A stretch of 64,000 bases of DNA from an uncultured SAR116 cluster alpha proteobacterium (GTDB taxonomy: Bacteria > Pseudomonadota > Alphaproteobacteria > Puniceispirillales > Marisalimonadaceae). This document shows positions 48,442 through 58,090 of this stretch, one piece after another. The position numbers were made by a program, and so were the translations under genes. The number at the start of each line of letters is the position of its first letter. Position 1 is the first letter of the stretch. The stretch lies in NCBI GenBank assembly GCA_902529515.1, contig CABZWX010000006.1:1-64000 (forward strand). Direction: 5' to 3'. The notes beneath the pieces are model-generated. The model made no database searches, was not told the origin of the DNA, and was given only the letters and a program-made list of their open reading frames with translations.

Positions 48442-49212
48442 ATGAATCCAGAAATTAAATTATCTAATATTAAGACCAATAGGATAGCGAAGGTTATTGC
48501 AAGATCAGGTTTATGTTCTAGAAGAGAAGCTGAACGTTTAATTATAAGTGGTAATGTAAAAGTTAATAACAAAATATTATTAGAATGCGGTGTAAATGTA
48601 ACTTCAAAAGATAAAATTGAAGTAAATAATCAGCCTTTACCTTCAAAAGTTGCAACTAAGTTGTGGCTTTTCAATAAACAAAGAGGATATTTAGTAACAA
48701 ATAATGATCCAGAGGACAGGCCTACGATTTTTGATCAATTAAAGGAAAAAATAGATACTAGGTTTATATCTGTTGGTCGTCTAGATATGGACTCAGAAGG
48801 TTTGTTGTTGCTCACTAATGACGGTGATTTAGCAAGAAAACTTGAATTACCATCGACAGGCTGGCTTCGAAAATACAAAGTTAGAGTACATGGATATGTA
48901 ATTAAAAAAGATCTAGAATTGCTTAAAAATGGGATCACTGTAGATGGCATTAGATATGGTAAAATAGACGCTAAACTAGACAAACAACAAGGCAGCAATG
49001 CTTGGCTTACTTTGGGTATAAGAGAGGGAAAAAACAGAGAAGTTAGAAGAGTTATGAGCTATCTTGGATATAATGTTAATCGTTTAATTAGAGTATCGTT
49101 TGGGCCATTTCAAATTAAAAATCTAGCTTCTGGAGAGATAGAAGAAGTAAAAAACAAAATCCTTAAAGATCAATTAGGGTTTTCAAAGCCGAAGAATAAA
49201 AATAGAAAATAG
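48442..49212 (+). CDS. RsuA/RluB-family rRNA pseudouridine synthase
   Basis: A 256-aa pseudouridine synthase of the RluB/RluE/RsuA group. N-terminal S4 RNA-binding domain (RIAKVIARSGLCSRREAERLIISGNVKVNN) and catalytic domain with Asp in VGRLDMDSEGLLLLTNDGDLARKLELPS, plus WLTLGIREGKNREVRRVMSYLGY. Context (tadA, rsmD) suggests RluB, which modifies 23S rRNA U2605, but the subgroup is inferred. A Lys/Arg-rich tail ends the protein. Confidence 0.92.
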   Translation: MNPEIKLSNIKTNRIAKVIARSGLCSRREAERLIISGNVKVNNKILLECGVNVTSKDKIEVNNQPLPSKVATKLWLFNKQRGYLVTNNDPEDRPTIFDQLKEKIDTRFISVGRLDMDSEGLLLLTNDGDLARKLELPSTGWLRKYKVRVHGYVIKKDLELLKNGITVDGIRYGKIDAKLDKQQGSNAWLTLGIREGKNREVRRVMSYLGYNVNRLIRVSFGPFQIKNLASGEIEEVKNKILKDQLGFSKPKNKNRK

Positions 49213-49234
49213 TTTTAAAATTTAAGATTTTGTT

Positions 49235-49816
49235 ATGAGAATAATAGGTGGTAAATTTAAAGGATTAAAGCTTCTTACGCCAGATAGTAATAAAATTAGA
49301 CCAACATCAGATAGATTAAAAGAATCTCTTTTTTCAATTATTACCTCAAATAAATATAAGATAAATATTGATGATTGTAATGTACTTGATATTTGTAGCG
49401 GAACTGGATCGTTAGGGATTGAATCCTTTTCTAGGGGAGCTAATGCAGTTTATTTTGTAGATAAAGACTATAAATCAATAAATTTAATTTATAAGAATAT
49501 TTCAAAATTAAACATTGATATTAAATTTGAAAATAAAATTAAAATTATTAAAGATGAGGCAACAAAAGCACTTGAAAATATAAATGAAGTATTCCAAATA
49601 GTTTTAATAGATCCGCCATACAATTCAAATATAACAGAAAAATGTTTATTTAAATTGAAGAAACTAAATTTAATAAATCAAGATAGTTATATTTTTGCTG
49701 AGAGTAGTAAAACAGAAGACTTCAATTATGATGGTTATGAGATTTTGGATATAAAGATTTACGGAAACTCTAAATTAACAATATTACGATTATTAAATTC
49801 AATTTCTATTAAATAA
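49235..49816 (+). CDS. rsmD: RsmD, 16S rRNA (guanine966-N2)-methyltransferase
   Basis: A 193-aa methyltransferase. N-terminal MRIIGGKFKGLKLLTPDSNKIRPTSDRLKESLFSII is the family signature; SAM-binding VLDICSGTGSLGIESFSRGANAVYFVDKD; catalytic DPPY in IVLIDPPYNSNI. It overlaps the convergent mutL by 18 bases. Follows the pseudouridine synthase gene by 22 bases, so both rRNA modifiers are probably co-transcribed. Confidence 0.94.
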   Translation: MRIIGGKFKGLKLLTPDSNKIRPTSDRLKESLFSIITSNKYKINIDDCNVLDICSGTGSLGIESFSRGANAVYFVDKDYKSINLIYKNISKLNIDIKFENKIKIIKDEATKALENINEVFQIVLIDPPYNSNITEKCLFKLKKLNLINQDSYIFAESSKTEDFNYDGYEILDIKIYGNSKLTILRLLNSISIK

Positions 49817-51595
49817 TTTCTCAATATCCTTCAGTGATAGACTAATAGATGTAGGCCTTCCATGATTACATTGTCCAGAATTTGGTGTTTTTTCCATTTC
49901 TCTAAGTAACTGATTCATTTCAGATTCATTTAAATTACGTCCTGATCTTACTGATCTATGACACGCAATATTACCTAATATAAGATCAACTTTTGCAAGA
50001 TAAGATGAAGGAAGTCCAGTTCCTGACAAATCATCTCCTAAATCAATAATGATTTGTTTGATATCAGCATCTCCCAACAAAGCAGGGATTTCTCTTACAA
50101 CAATCGCATCCTCCCCGAATAGTTCTATAACAAAACCTATATCTTCTAACAATTCAATATTTTCTTTTATTATTTCTAATGGAACTGGCTCAAGATTTAT
50201 AACTTCTGGAAGTAACAAAATTTGTCTTTCTATTGATTTATTCTGTCTTGCAAATTTCATTTTTTCTAATGTTAATCTTTCATGAGCAGCATGTTGATCA
50301 ATTATCACAATACCATTGGAATTTTGAGATATAATATAATTTTTATTAAATTGTCCTAATGCAGCACCTAAGGGAAAGCTCTCATTATCTAAAGTCTGCA
50401 TTGAGTTATTTTCAAAATCATCTTGTTTTAAAGCTTTTTTTAAAGGTGTAACTTCAATATTACTAAAAATTGATTGGTTTTCATTTTGATTGTCATTAGA
50501 CAGATAGTTCTTATTTGGGTTCACTCTTTCATTTAAAGTAAATTTTCCAATTGCTTCTTTGGAAATTTCACTAGTCGTTTGAAAAAAATTTGAATTTAAC
50601 TCTTGGCTTATTGATCCTACTAATAAACTTCTAACTAAAGCACTATCTTGAAATCTCACTTCCGTTTTTCCAGGGTGAACATTGACATCAATAAAATCAG
50701 TTGGCACGTCAATAAATAAACAAAAAATCGGGAACCTTCCCTTTGGAAGAGTGTCTCTATAAGCTGATCTTATTGCGCCCGATAGGTTTCTATCTTGAAT
50801 AGATCTTCCATTTATAAATAAGTGTTGTTGACTATAGTTTGATTTATTTAGAGTTGGAAGACCAATTAAACCATGTATTTTTAAAAATTTTGTATCTGTT
50901 ATTTGCTTTGAATTTTGAATTTTTATTGCTTCATCAGCAAAACTTGCCCCCATTAACTTTCTAATCCTATTTATATATAATGCATCTGCTTCATTTTCGG
51001 ATTTAATACTCAATAATTCACGACCATCAGCTTTAAAACTAAAGCCAACAAGTGGATTTACTAAAGCCATCTTTAGAATAATCTGATGACAATAGCTTTT
51101 TTCAACTTGAGTAGATTTTAAAAATTTCAACCTAGCAGGAGTAGCAAAAAAAAGATTTTTTATGGATACTTTTGTACCTATTTCTAGTGTGGAAGGATAA
51201 ACCTCGTTAAAGTCTCCTGCAAAAACATCTAGTGACCAAGCTTGATTTGAATCAATATATTTTGACTGCAGATTTAATTCACTAACTGCTGCAATGGAAG
51301 GAAGTGCTTCCCCTCTAAAACCTAAATATTCTATCTTATTAAAAGTGTTGTCAGGCAATTTTGATGTTGCATGCCTCTCAATGGCTAATGGAACATGGTC
51401 TTTCTGAATACCAATACCATTGTCAGATACCGAAATTAAATTTTTTCCGCCATTTTCTAAAATAATATCTATTTGAGACGCTTTGGCATCCAAAGAATTT
51501 TCAATTAATTCTTTTAGTGCAGATGAAGGTCTTTCTACAACTTCACCAGCTGCTATCTGATTAATTAGATTCTGTGGAAGCCTTCTAATTTCCAT
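49799..51595 (-). CDS. mutL: MutL, DNA mismatch repair protein
   Basis: GHKL ATPase linking mismatch recognition to strand removal (598 aa). N-terminal ATPase motifs: IAAGEVVERPSSALKELIENSLDAKAS, VSDNGIGI and GFRGEALPSIAAVSEL, then VNVHPGKTEVRF. The C-terminal dimerisation domain has DQHAAHERL and the QHERLxxE-like endonuclease region is partly altered; CNHGRPTSISLS ends the protein. Endonuclease activity cannot be judged reliably without alignment. In many alphaproteobacteria M16 protease genes separate mutL from bamF; here they are adjacent. Confidence 0.96.
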   Translation of the reverse strand: MEIRRLPQNLINQIAAGEVVERPSSALKELIENSLDAKASQIDIILENGGKNLISVSDNGIGIQKDHVPLAIERHATSKLPDNTFNKIEYLGFRGEALPSIAAVSELNLQSKYIDSNQAWSLDVFAGDFNEVYPSTLEIGTKVSIKNLFFATPARLKFLKSTQVEKSYCHQIILKMALVNPLVGFSFKADGRELLSIKSENEADALYINRIRKLMGASFADEAIKIQNSKQITDTKFLKIHGLIGLPTLNKSNYSQQHLFINGRSIQDRNLSGAIRSAYRDTLPKGRFPIFCLFIDVPTDFIDVNVHPGKTEVRFQDSALVRSLLVGSISQELNSNFFQTTSEISKEAIGKFTLNERVNPNKNYLSNDNQNENQSIFSNIEVTPLKKALKQDDFENNSMQTLDNESFPLGAALGQFNKNYIISQNSNGIVIIDQHAAHERLTLEKMKFARQNKSIERQILLLPEVINLEPVPLEIIKENIELLEDIGFVIELFGEDAIVVREIPALLGDADIKQIIIDLGDDLSGTGLPSSYLAKVDLILGNIACHRSVRSGRNLNESEMNQLLREMEKTPNSGQCNHGRPTSISLSLKDIEKLFNRN

Positions 51596-51608
51596 ATTTT
51601 TAACCTAA

Positions 51609-52127
51609 TTATTTAATTAGCAAAGGCTTACCTGAGCTAATATCAACTGCTGGGGATGGATTTGTATTAATATCTTGTTTTGATAATTTATTTTTCTTGA
51701 TTCTTAAGGCTTCTTTTTTTGAATCAATTACAACACCTGTTTTTGGAATGTTTCCAAACAAAATATCTATTCCTGTTCTTTCACCTAATGAAATACCAAG
51801 CGTTTCTTCATCAACTAATTTTCTTATATCTTTTGGTACATTTTTGGTATCAAATAACTCACCAAAACTATTAGAATCTTTCTCATCTTTAATATCAATC
51901 TCCTTATTTATATTAAAATTATCATTAGTATTCTCCAGATCATTATTTTTAAGAACCTGAGGATCTATTTCGTAACCTGGAGGAATTAAAAGAGAAGGCG
52001 TTACTGCTACAGAAAATTCATCAGGAACAACTACTTCTTTACCAACAGCTTTTCTGAAATCTGAACAACTTGATAACATTCCCATAGGTATCAAAAAAAT
52101 AAATATTATAAGAAATTTAATTTTCAT
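51609..52127 (-). CDS. DUF3035 lipoprotein (BamF-like)
   Basis: A lipoprotein with lipobox GMLSSCS after MKIKFLIIFIFLIPM, so the start at 52127 (17 codons inside the ORF of the track) is preferred; this start overlaps the lspA stop by 11 bases. The mature part, DEFSVAVTPSLLIPPGYEIDPQ, is the DUF3035 motif of the alphaproteobacterial BamF subunit of the outer-membrane beta-barrel machine. Length about 172 aa. Placement right after the lipoprotein signal peptidase gene is conserved. Confidence 0.88.
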   Translation of the reverse strand: MKIKFLIIFIFLIPMGMLSSCSDFRKAVGKEVVVPDEFSVAVTPSLLIPPGYEIDPQVLKNNDLENTNDNFNINKEIDIKDEKDSNSFGELFDTKNVPKDIRKLVDEETLGISLGERTGIDILFGNIPKTGVVIDSKKEALRIKKNKLSKQDINTNPSPAVDISSGKPLLIK

Positions 52128-52605
52128 AGTAAGTTCTCTCAATAGTAAAAAATTGATTATAAAGAAACAAAGTTGCACCTATGAAGATTATTGTATCAGC
52201 AAGATTAAATGCTGGCCAGTGTAAATCTTGAATGTGGAAATCTATGAAATCCACTACCTTTCCATAAATAATTCTATCAATCGCGTTACCAATTGCCCCA
52301 CTCGCGATAAAAATAAATCCGAGGGATGAATATCTAGGTAATTTAAATGAAGAATAAATTAACCAAATACTAACTAGAAAAGCAAAAATAGTGAAACCAT
52401 ATCGACCTATTTCACCAGAATCTTGAAATAAACCAAAAGAAATCCCACTATTCCATACTGGTGTCATTGATAAAAAAGATGTCAGTTCAATCGACTGATA
52501 TTTAATAAATAGATTTTCAATTGCCCATATTTTTGATACATAATCAAAATATATAAAAACCAAAAAAATCAAAATAAGATTAAAAATACCAAAGTTTTTT
52601 TTCAT
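52117..52605 (-). CDS. lspA: Lipoprotein signal peptidase (signal peptidase II)
   Basis: Cleaves prolipoproteins at the lipid-modified Cys (162 aa, four membrane helices). The two catalytic Asp residues are in GNAIDRIIYGKVVDFIDFH and FNLADTIIFIGA. It would process the lipoproteins in the window, including the BamF-like and the 142-aa protein. Overlaps ileS by four bases and the BamF-like gene by 11. Confidence 0.96.
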   Translation of the reverse strand: MKKNFGIFNLILIFLVFIYFDYVSKIWAIENLFIKYQSIELTSFLSMTPVWNSGISFGLFQDSGEIGRYGFTIFAFLVSIWLIYSSFKLPRYSSLGFIFIASGAIGNAIDRIIYGKVVDFIDFHIQDLHWPAFNLADTIIFIGATLFLYNQFFTIERTYYEN

Positions 52606-55379
52606 TTAATTTTATTAAGCACTTTTGCACACCTATTGCAAATTTCAACATTATCTCTAACTTCTGGAACTACTTTCCAGCATCTCATACATTTTCCTCC
52701 TGATGCTAAATCTACTCTTACCTTAATTTTTGTTTCAGATAAATTTTTATTTAAATCCATTTGAACATCTGAACAAATAAAAATATCTGGCAGATTTACA
52801 TCTTTGAGCACATTATAAGAATCTTCATTTGCTTCTATTAAAACCTTAGCTTGAAGACTAGAACCTAACACTCCTTCTTTTCTCTTCTCTTCAATAGAAG
52901 ATGTAACTACTGATCTTAATTCTCTAATTTCAGACCATTTTTTACCAATTTGTGAGTTTTTCCATTCTTTTTTAGCTTGAAAATAAGTTTGCAAATGGAC
53001 TGAATTTTCTTGATCTCTATATCTACTTTGCCAAGCCTCTTCCGCAGTAAAGCAAATAATTGGAGCTAGCCATGTAGTTAACGATTGAAATAAAATATCC
53101 ATGACAGTTCTACAAGATTTTCTCTCAGCACTACTTGGATTTTCGCAGTATAAAGTATCTTTTCTTATATCAAAATAAAAAGCTGACAAATCAATAGTAC
53201 AAAAATTATGAATATCTAAGTAAATATCATGAAGGTTAAACTTTTCTGTGTTCTCTTGTATTTTTTCACTTATTTCAGAAACTCTATGTAGAACCCATTG
53301 TTCTAATTCAGGCATTTCAGTAAAATTTATTTTTTCATTTTCACTAAAGTCATTCAATGCACCTAGTAAATATCTAAGGGTATTTCTAAGTCTTCTGTAA
53401 TGATCAGAGTGTCTAATTAAAATTTCTTTTCCAATTCTAAGATCATCATAGTAATCAGAGCCTACCACCCATAAACGAAGAATATCAGCGCCAAACTCAT
53501 TTATTACTTTTTGGGGTGCAGTAATATTGCCAAGAGATTTTGACATCTTCCTACCTTGTTGATCTAAAACAAAACCATGAGTTAAAACTGCGTCATATGG
53601 AGCACGCCCCCTTGTGCCACAACTTTCTAGTAAAGAAGAGTGAAACCATCCCCTATGTTGATCTGTTCCTTCAAGATATAATGAAGCAGGCCAGAATAAA
53701 TCATCCCTCTCCTCTAGTACAAATGAATGAGTAGAGCCAGAGTCAAACCAAACATCTGCAATATCTGTTACCGCTTCATAATCGTCTGGATTATATTTTG
53801 AACCTAGAAAAAAGGAAGAAGGTTTTTCAAACCAAACATCTGCTCCCTCAGTTTTAAAAGCTTCAACTATTCTGTCTATTACTTCTTGATCTCTAAGTGG
53901 CTCTTGAGTTTTTTTATTTACAAAGATTGCAAGAGGCACGCCCCATGCCCTTTGGCGAGATATACACCAGTCAGGTCTATCTTCTATCATTTTAGTTAGG
54001 CGATTTTGACCCTGAGGAGGATAAAAAGTTGTTTGTGACAAGGCTTTTAGAGAAGTGTCTCTTAAGTTGTTAGTTGTCATCGAAATAAACCATTGAGGTG
54101 TTGTTCTAAAAACAAGAGGTGCTTTTGATCTCCAACTATGTGGATATGAGTGATTTAATTTTCCACGTCCTATCAAGGCATTATGTTCAGACATAATATC
54201 AGCAATAATTTCATTATCCTTTAAAACACGGAGTCCACCTAACAAAGGTAAATCGCTATTTAATATTCCATTATCTGAAACAGTTTCTGGTATTGGTAAA
54301 TTATTTTGTCTTCCAAGTTCAAAATCATCTGCACCATGACCCGGAGCAATATGAACGAAACCTGTTCCCTGATCAGTTGTTACAAAATCAGCTTCTAGAA
54401 GTAAAACCTCATGTTCATAACCATTATTGTTTAGTGGATGGGCTAAAACCGTTCCTGCAAAATCACTGCCCTTAAGGGTATTGGAAGAATTAAAACTTAA
54501 GACAGAAATGTCTTTAATTACATCTTCCACCAATTCCTTAGCTATAATAATTTTATCACCAATTTTTGCTAAAGAATTCTCACCTACATTGGTAACTTCT
54601 ATAAGTGAATAATCAATGTCCTTACCATATGCTACCGCTCTATTACCTGGCATTGTCCATGGTGTTGTTGTCCAAATTATTATTTCAAAATCGTTTATTA
54701 TATCCAATGATGTTTTAACAACTGGAAACCTTGCAAAAATAGTAGTACTTATGTGATCATGATATTCGATTTCAGCTTCTGCTAAAGCAGTTTTTTCAAC
54801 TGGAGACCACATTACAGGCTTAATTCCTCTGTAGAGGCTACCATTCATAAGAAATTTTCCTATTTCAGACATTATTATAGCCTCTGATTCATACTTCATA
54901 GTCGAATATGGATCTTCCCAATCACCATAAACACCTAATCTCTGAAATTCTTCTGATTGAACATCCATCCATTTTGCAGCAAAATCTCGACATTCTTTTC
55001 TAAATTCTACTATTGGAATATCGTCTTTATTTTTTTTCTTTTTTCTGTAATTTTCTTCTATTTTCCACTCAATCGGCAATCCATGACAATCCCATCCAGG
55101 AACATAATTTGCATTCTTACCAAGCATGGATTGAGACCTATTTATTACATCTTTAATTATTTTGTTTAAAGCGTGGCCTATGTGCAAATTTCCATTTGCA
55201 TATGGAGGTCCATCATGAAGTATAAAAGGCTCAGAATTTTTTCTTTGCTTTCTCAATTTTTTAAAGAGGTTAATTTCTTTCCATAATTTTAATATTTGTG
55301 GTTCTTTAGTTGGAAGACCAGCTCTCATTGAAAAATCAGTTTTGGGTAAATAAACGGTATCTTTGTAATCAGTCATCAA
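52602..55379 (-). CDS. ileS: Isoleucyl-tRNA synthetase
   Basis: Class I aminoacyl-tRNA synthetase (925 aa). HIGH motif in PPYANGNLHIGHALNK, KMSKS in GRKMSKSLGN near residue 613, editing domain between, with the TTTPWTMPGNRAV threonine-rich region, and a C-terminal zinc finger CMRCWKVVPEVRDNVEICNRCAK. Of the normal bacterial (type 1) kind by its zinc tail. Starts downstream of ribF on the same strand and overlaps lspA. Confidence 0.98.
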   Translation of the reverse strand: MMTDYKDTVYLPKTDFSMRAGLPTKEPQILKLWKEINLFKKLRKQRKNSEPFILHDGPPYANGNLHIGHALNKIIKDVINRSQSMLGKNANYVPGWDCHGLPIEWKIEENYRKKKKNKDDIPIVEFRKECRDFAAKWMDVQSEEFQRLGVYGDWEDPYSTMKYESEAIIMSEIGKFLMNGSLYRGIKPVMWSPVEKTALAEAEIEYHDHISTTIFARFPVVKTSLDIINDFEIIIWTTTPWTMPGNRAVAYGKDIDYSLIEVTNVGENSLAKIGDKIIIAKELVEDVIKDISVLSFNSSNTLKGSDFAGTVLAHPLNNNGYEHEVLLLEADFVTTDQGTGFVHIAPGHGADDFELGRQNNLPIPETVSDNGILNSDLPLLGGLRVLKDNEIIADIMSEHNALIGRGKLNHSYPHSWRSKAPLVFRTTPQWFISMTTNNLRDTSLKALSQTTFYPPQGQNRLTKMIEDRPDWCISRQRAWGVPLAIFVNKKTQEPLRDQEVIDRIVEAFKTEGADVWFEKPSSFFLGSKYNPDDYEAVTDIADVWFDSGSTHSFVLEERDDLFWPASLYLEGTDQHRGWFHSSLLESCGTRGRAPYDAVLTHGFVLDQQGRKMSKSLGNITAPQKVINEFGADILRLWVVGSDYYDDLRIGKEILIRHSDHYRRLRNTLRYLLGALNDFSENEKINFTEMPELEQWVLHRVSEISEKIQENTEKFNLHDIYLDIHNFCTIDLSAFYFDIRKDTLYCENPSSAERKSCRTVMDILFQSLTTWLAPIICFTAEEAWQSRYRDQENSVHLQTYFQAKKEWKNSQIGKKWSEIRELRSVVTSSIEEKRKEGVLGSSLQAKVLIEANEDSYNVLKDVNLPDIFICSDVQMDLNKNLSETKIKVRVDLASGGKCMRCWKVVPEVRDNVEICNRCAKVLNKIK

Positions 55380-55419
55380 ATTGTCTCTATATAAATCAAA
55401 TTATTAATGTCTTATTTTG

Positions 55420-56400
55420 TTATTTATGAAATTCAAATGCTCTTTTAGTATCGATCTTGATTTGTTTTTGCAGTTCTGACAAAGAATTGAATTTTTTTTC
55501 AGGTCTTAAAAATTCAATAAGTTCAACATTTATTCTTTTTCCATACAAATTTGTCTCAGCATTGTTTTTAAAATCAATTATATGAGTTTCTAAATTTATA
55601 GAATCTCCAGAAACAGTAGGTCTTGTACCTATATTTGATATAGATGGCAACCAAACATGTGATATTTCAGTGTTTTTACTACTAATTATTCTTAATCTGG
55701 AAATATAAACTCCTAATGGCGGTTTTAAAAAGTTCTTCAAACTTAGATTTGCAGTTGGAAAACCCATCTCTCTTCCCTGTTGTTTTCCTTTTTCTACATT
55801 GCCAGTTATAGACCAATTTCTACCAAGCAGATCATTAGCTAGTTTTAATTGTCCATTCTGAATCAATTTTCGTATTTTTTGGGAACTGATTATTTCATAT
55901 TTTTTCTCAGTTAAAGAAGAGAATTGTTTTAAATCTATCGAAACAAGTTGCAATCCTAATGTGTTAGCAAAGCTCCTTGTGTTTTCGATACTTCCTTCTC
56001 TATTTTTCCCAAATTTAAAATTTGAACCTGCAAACATTTTAATAATATTGAAATTCTGTTTTAGAATTTGTGATAGAAATTGCTCAGCATTACAGTTTTT
56101 TAACTGTTCATTAAATTCAATGATTATTAGAAATTCAACACCAATTTTACTTAATAATATTTCCTTTTCTTCAGAATCTACTAATTTAAAAGAAGGACTC
56201 TTAGGGTTAAAAAAATCTCTTGGATGGGGATCAAATGTTACAACACCAAAAGCTAGATTGCTTTCTTTTGCTTGCAATTTACATTCATTTAAAAGTTTGA
56301 CATGTCCTTGATGAATACCATCAAAATTTCCAATAGCAACAGCTAATTGCCCTTCAATAGGAGGTGGGATGTCACCAATTTTCCATTTAATAATATTCAT
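55420..56400 (-). CDS. ribF: Bifunctional riboflavin kinase / FMN adenylyltransferase
   Basis: Makes FMN and FAD (326 aa). N-terminal nucleotidyltransferase AVAIGNFDGIHQGHVKLL and GVVTFDPHPRDFF; C-terminal kinase ITGNVEKGKQQGREMGFPTANLSL, followed by GVYISRLRI and ETHIIDF. First gene in ribF-ileS-lspA-bamF, a conserved alphaproteobacterial order. Supplies FAD cofactor to CrtI and the GMC oxidoreductase in the window. Confidence 0.96.
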   Translation of the reverse strand: MNIIKWKIGDIPPPIEGQLAVAIGNFDGIHQGHVKLLNECKLQAKESNLAFGVVTFDPHPRDFFNPKSPSFKLVDSEEKEILLSKIGVEFLIIIEFNEQLKNCNAEQFLSQILKQNFNIIKMFAGSNFKFGKNREGSIENTRSFANTLGLQLVSIDLKQFSSLTEKKYEIISSQKIRKLIQNGQLKLANDLLGRNWSITGNVEKGKQQGREMGFPTANLSLKNFLKPPLGVYISRLRIISSKNTEISHVWLPSISNIGTRPTVSGDSINLETHIIDFKNNAETNLYGKRINVELIEFLRPEKKFNSLSELQKQIKIDTKRAFEFHK

Positions 56401-56555
56401 AGAAATGTTATAACCATATTAAGTTTTTAAACTCAAGCTGATATATAAACAATTTCATACTCTTTGTAATTATTTTTGTTATTCAAAATTTTATTATATG
56501 AATTAGTATCAGATAGGACATAGCTTTTAAGTAAATTTTATAAGGGTAAATTTAG

Positions 56556-57398
56556 ATGGACAAAATGAACATGAATTTTGAAATTATTTCTAACCTTATA
56601 AATAGCTCGATACAAATTTTTGTTTCCTACGCTGGCCAAGTCTTAGGCGCTACATTAATACTTATAATAGGTTTCTATTTTGCAGGCAAATTAAGTAAAA
56701 TTGCACGAAAAAATTTAAGTCGTATTAAAAAAATTGATCCCCTTATAGTCCCAATAATTGGCAACATAATTAGATACGGAATAATTATTATTACAATTAT
56801 AGCTGTTTTAGGACAATTCGGTGTACAAACAACTTCAATTATTGCTGTCTTAGGTGCTGCAGGTTTAGCAATTGGGTTGGCTCTTCAAGGAACGCTGTCA
56901 AATGTAGCTTCAGGAGTAATGTTATTATTATTAAGGCCTTTTAACACAGGCGATTGGGTAGAAACAGGTAATGTTTCTGGGACAATAAAAGAGGTTGGTC
57001 TTTTTACTACAATAATTGACACTTTTGACAATGTGTATGTATCGATACCTAATTCTAGTATTTGGAATAGTACTATTATTAATCATTCACACTATGAAAC
57101 AAGAAGAATTGATGTAGATATTGGAATACATTATGACACAGATCTAGATTTAGCGTCCAAGACCTTACTAAAATTGGCAGAAGATGAAAGAGTATTAAAT
57201 AAACCAAAAGAGCCACAATTTTTAGTTATGAAATACGACGATAGTGCTATTGTTGTGAGATTAAGATTGTATTCACATACAAAAGATTGGTATGCTCTTT
57301 ATACAGATTTAATGCGCAAACTAAAACCAGCACTAGACGAAGCCGATATAGAAATACCGTACCCACATAGGGTAATTAACTCAAAAAATTTAGTGTAA
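56556..57398 (+). CDS. MscS-family mechanosensitive channel
   Basis: A small-conductance mechanosensitive channel (280 aa), opening on osmotic down-shock. Three membrane helices; the pore helix is in TSIIAVLGAAGLAIGLALQGTLSNVASGVMLLLLRPFNTGDWVETGN, with the alternating Gly/Ala pattern of MscS. The cytoplasmic cage domain follows. Its stop overlaps the chaC-like start by one base (TAATG), an unusual pairing. Confidence 0.95.
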   Translation: MDKMNMNFEIISNLINSSIQIFVSYAGQVLGATLILIIGFYFAGKLSKIARKNLSRIKKIDPLIVPIIGNIIRYGIIIITIIAVLGQFGVQTTSIIAVLGAAGLAIGLALQGTLSNVASGVMLLLLRPFNTGDWVETGNVSGTIKEVGLFTTIIDTFDNVYVSIPNSSIWNSTIINHSHYETRRIDVDIGIHYDTDLDLASKTLLKLAEDERVLNKPKEPQFLVMKYDDSAIVVRLRLYSHTKDWYALYTDLMRKLKPALDEADIEIPYPHRVINSKNLV

Positions 57399-58087
57399 TG
57401 CCTACTTCAAAAAAAATAAATCAAGGATTAGTAAAACTTACAAAGAAAAATATTAGTGACGGTCGGTTAGGTGAAAAAATTAAGAGCATAAGCGGAAGTG
57501 ATAAAGTTCTTACCAAAAAAGAGTTAATAGAGGAAAGAAGAAAAATAATACCCGATGATGGTATTGGTGAAGATATTTATATTTTTGGTTATGGTTCCCT
57601 TTTGTGGAACCCTACAATAAATTATGAAGCTCAACATTTGGCAAAAATCTATGGTTTTCATAGAAGTTTCTGCATGAAAACTCATTTAGGCAGGGGATCA
57701 TTTAAATATCCTGGTCTCATGCTTGGGCTTGATAAAGGAGGATCCTGTAGAGGATCCGCATATAAACTCAATAGAAATGATGCAATTAAAAACATAGATA
57801 TATTATTTAAAAGAGAAATGGTAACAGGTGCTTATAAACCTAAATTACTTAAAACAAAGTTAGACAACGATCAAATAGTTTCTTCATTAGCCTTCACAGT
57901 AGATAAGAAACATAAAAATTATTTTAATGAAAAAAATACCTCAATTAAAGCTAGTATGATTTCTAAAGCAAATGGATTTTTAGGAACTTGTAAAGAGTAC
58001 TTTGAATATACTTTAGAGAGTCTTGAAGAATTAGATATAATTGACAAAGAAATGAGAGCAATCTCTTTGTACTTAAAAAATAATTAA
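57398..58087 (+). CDS. ChaC-family glutathione-specific gamma-glutamylcyclotransferase
   Basis: A 229-aa ChaC-like enzyme that would split glutathione to 5-oxoproline and Cys-Gly. The substrate loop is IFGYGSLLWNPTINYEAQHLAKIYGFHRSFCM, and the catalytic-Glu region is ILFKREMVTGAYKPKLLKTKL. About 60 N-terminal residues are an unusual Lys-rich extension. It overlaps mscS by one base, so both are translationally coupled. Confidence 0.9.
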   Translation: MPTSKKINQGLVKLTKKNISDGRLGEKIKSISGSDKVLTKKELIEERRKIIPDDGIGEDIYIFGYGSLLWNPTINYEAQHLAKIYGFHRSFCMKTHLGRGSFKYPGLMLGLDKGGSCRGSAYKLNRNDAIKNIDILFKREMVTGAYKPKLLKTKLDNDQIVSSLAFTVDKKHKNYFNEKNTSIKASMISKANGFLGTCKEYFEYTLESLEELDIIDKEMRAISLYLKNN

Positions 58088-58090
58088 TAC

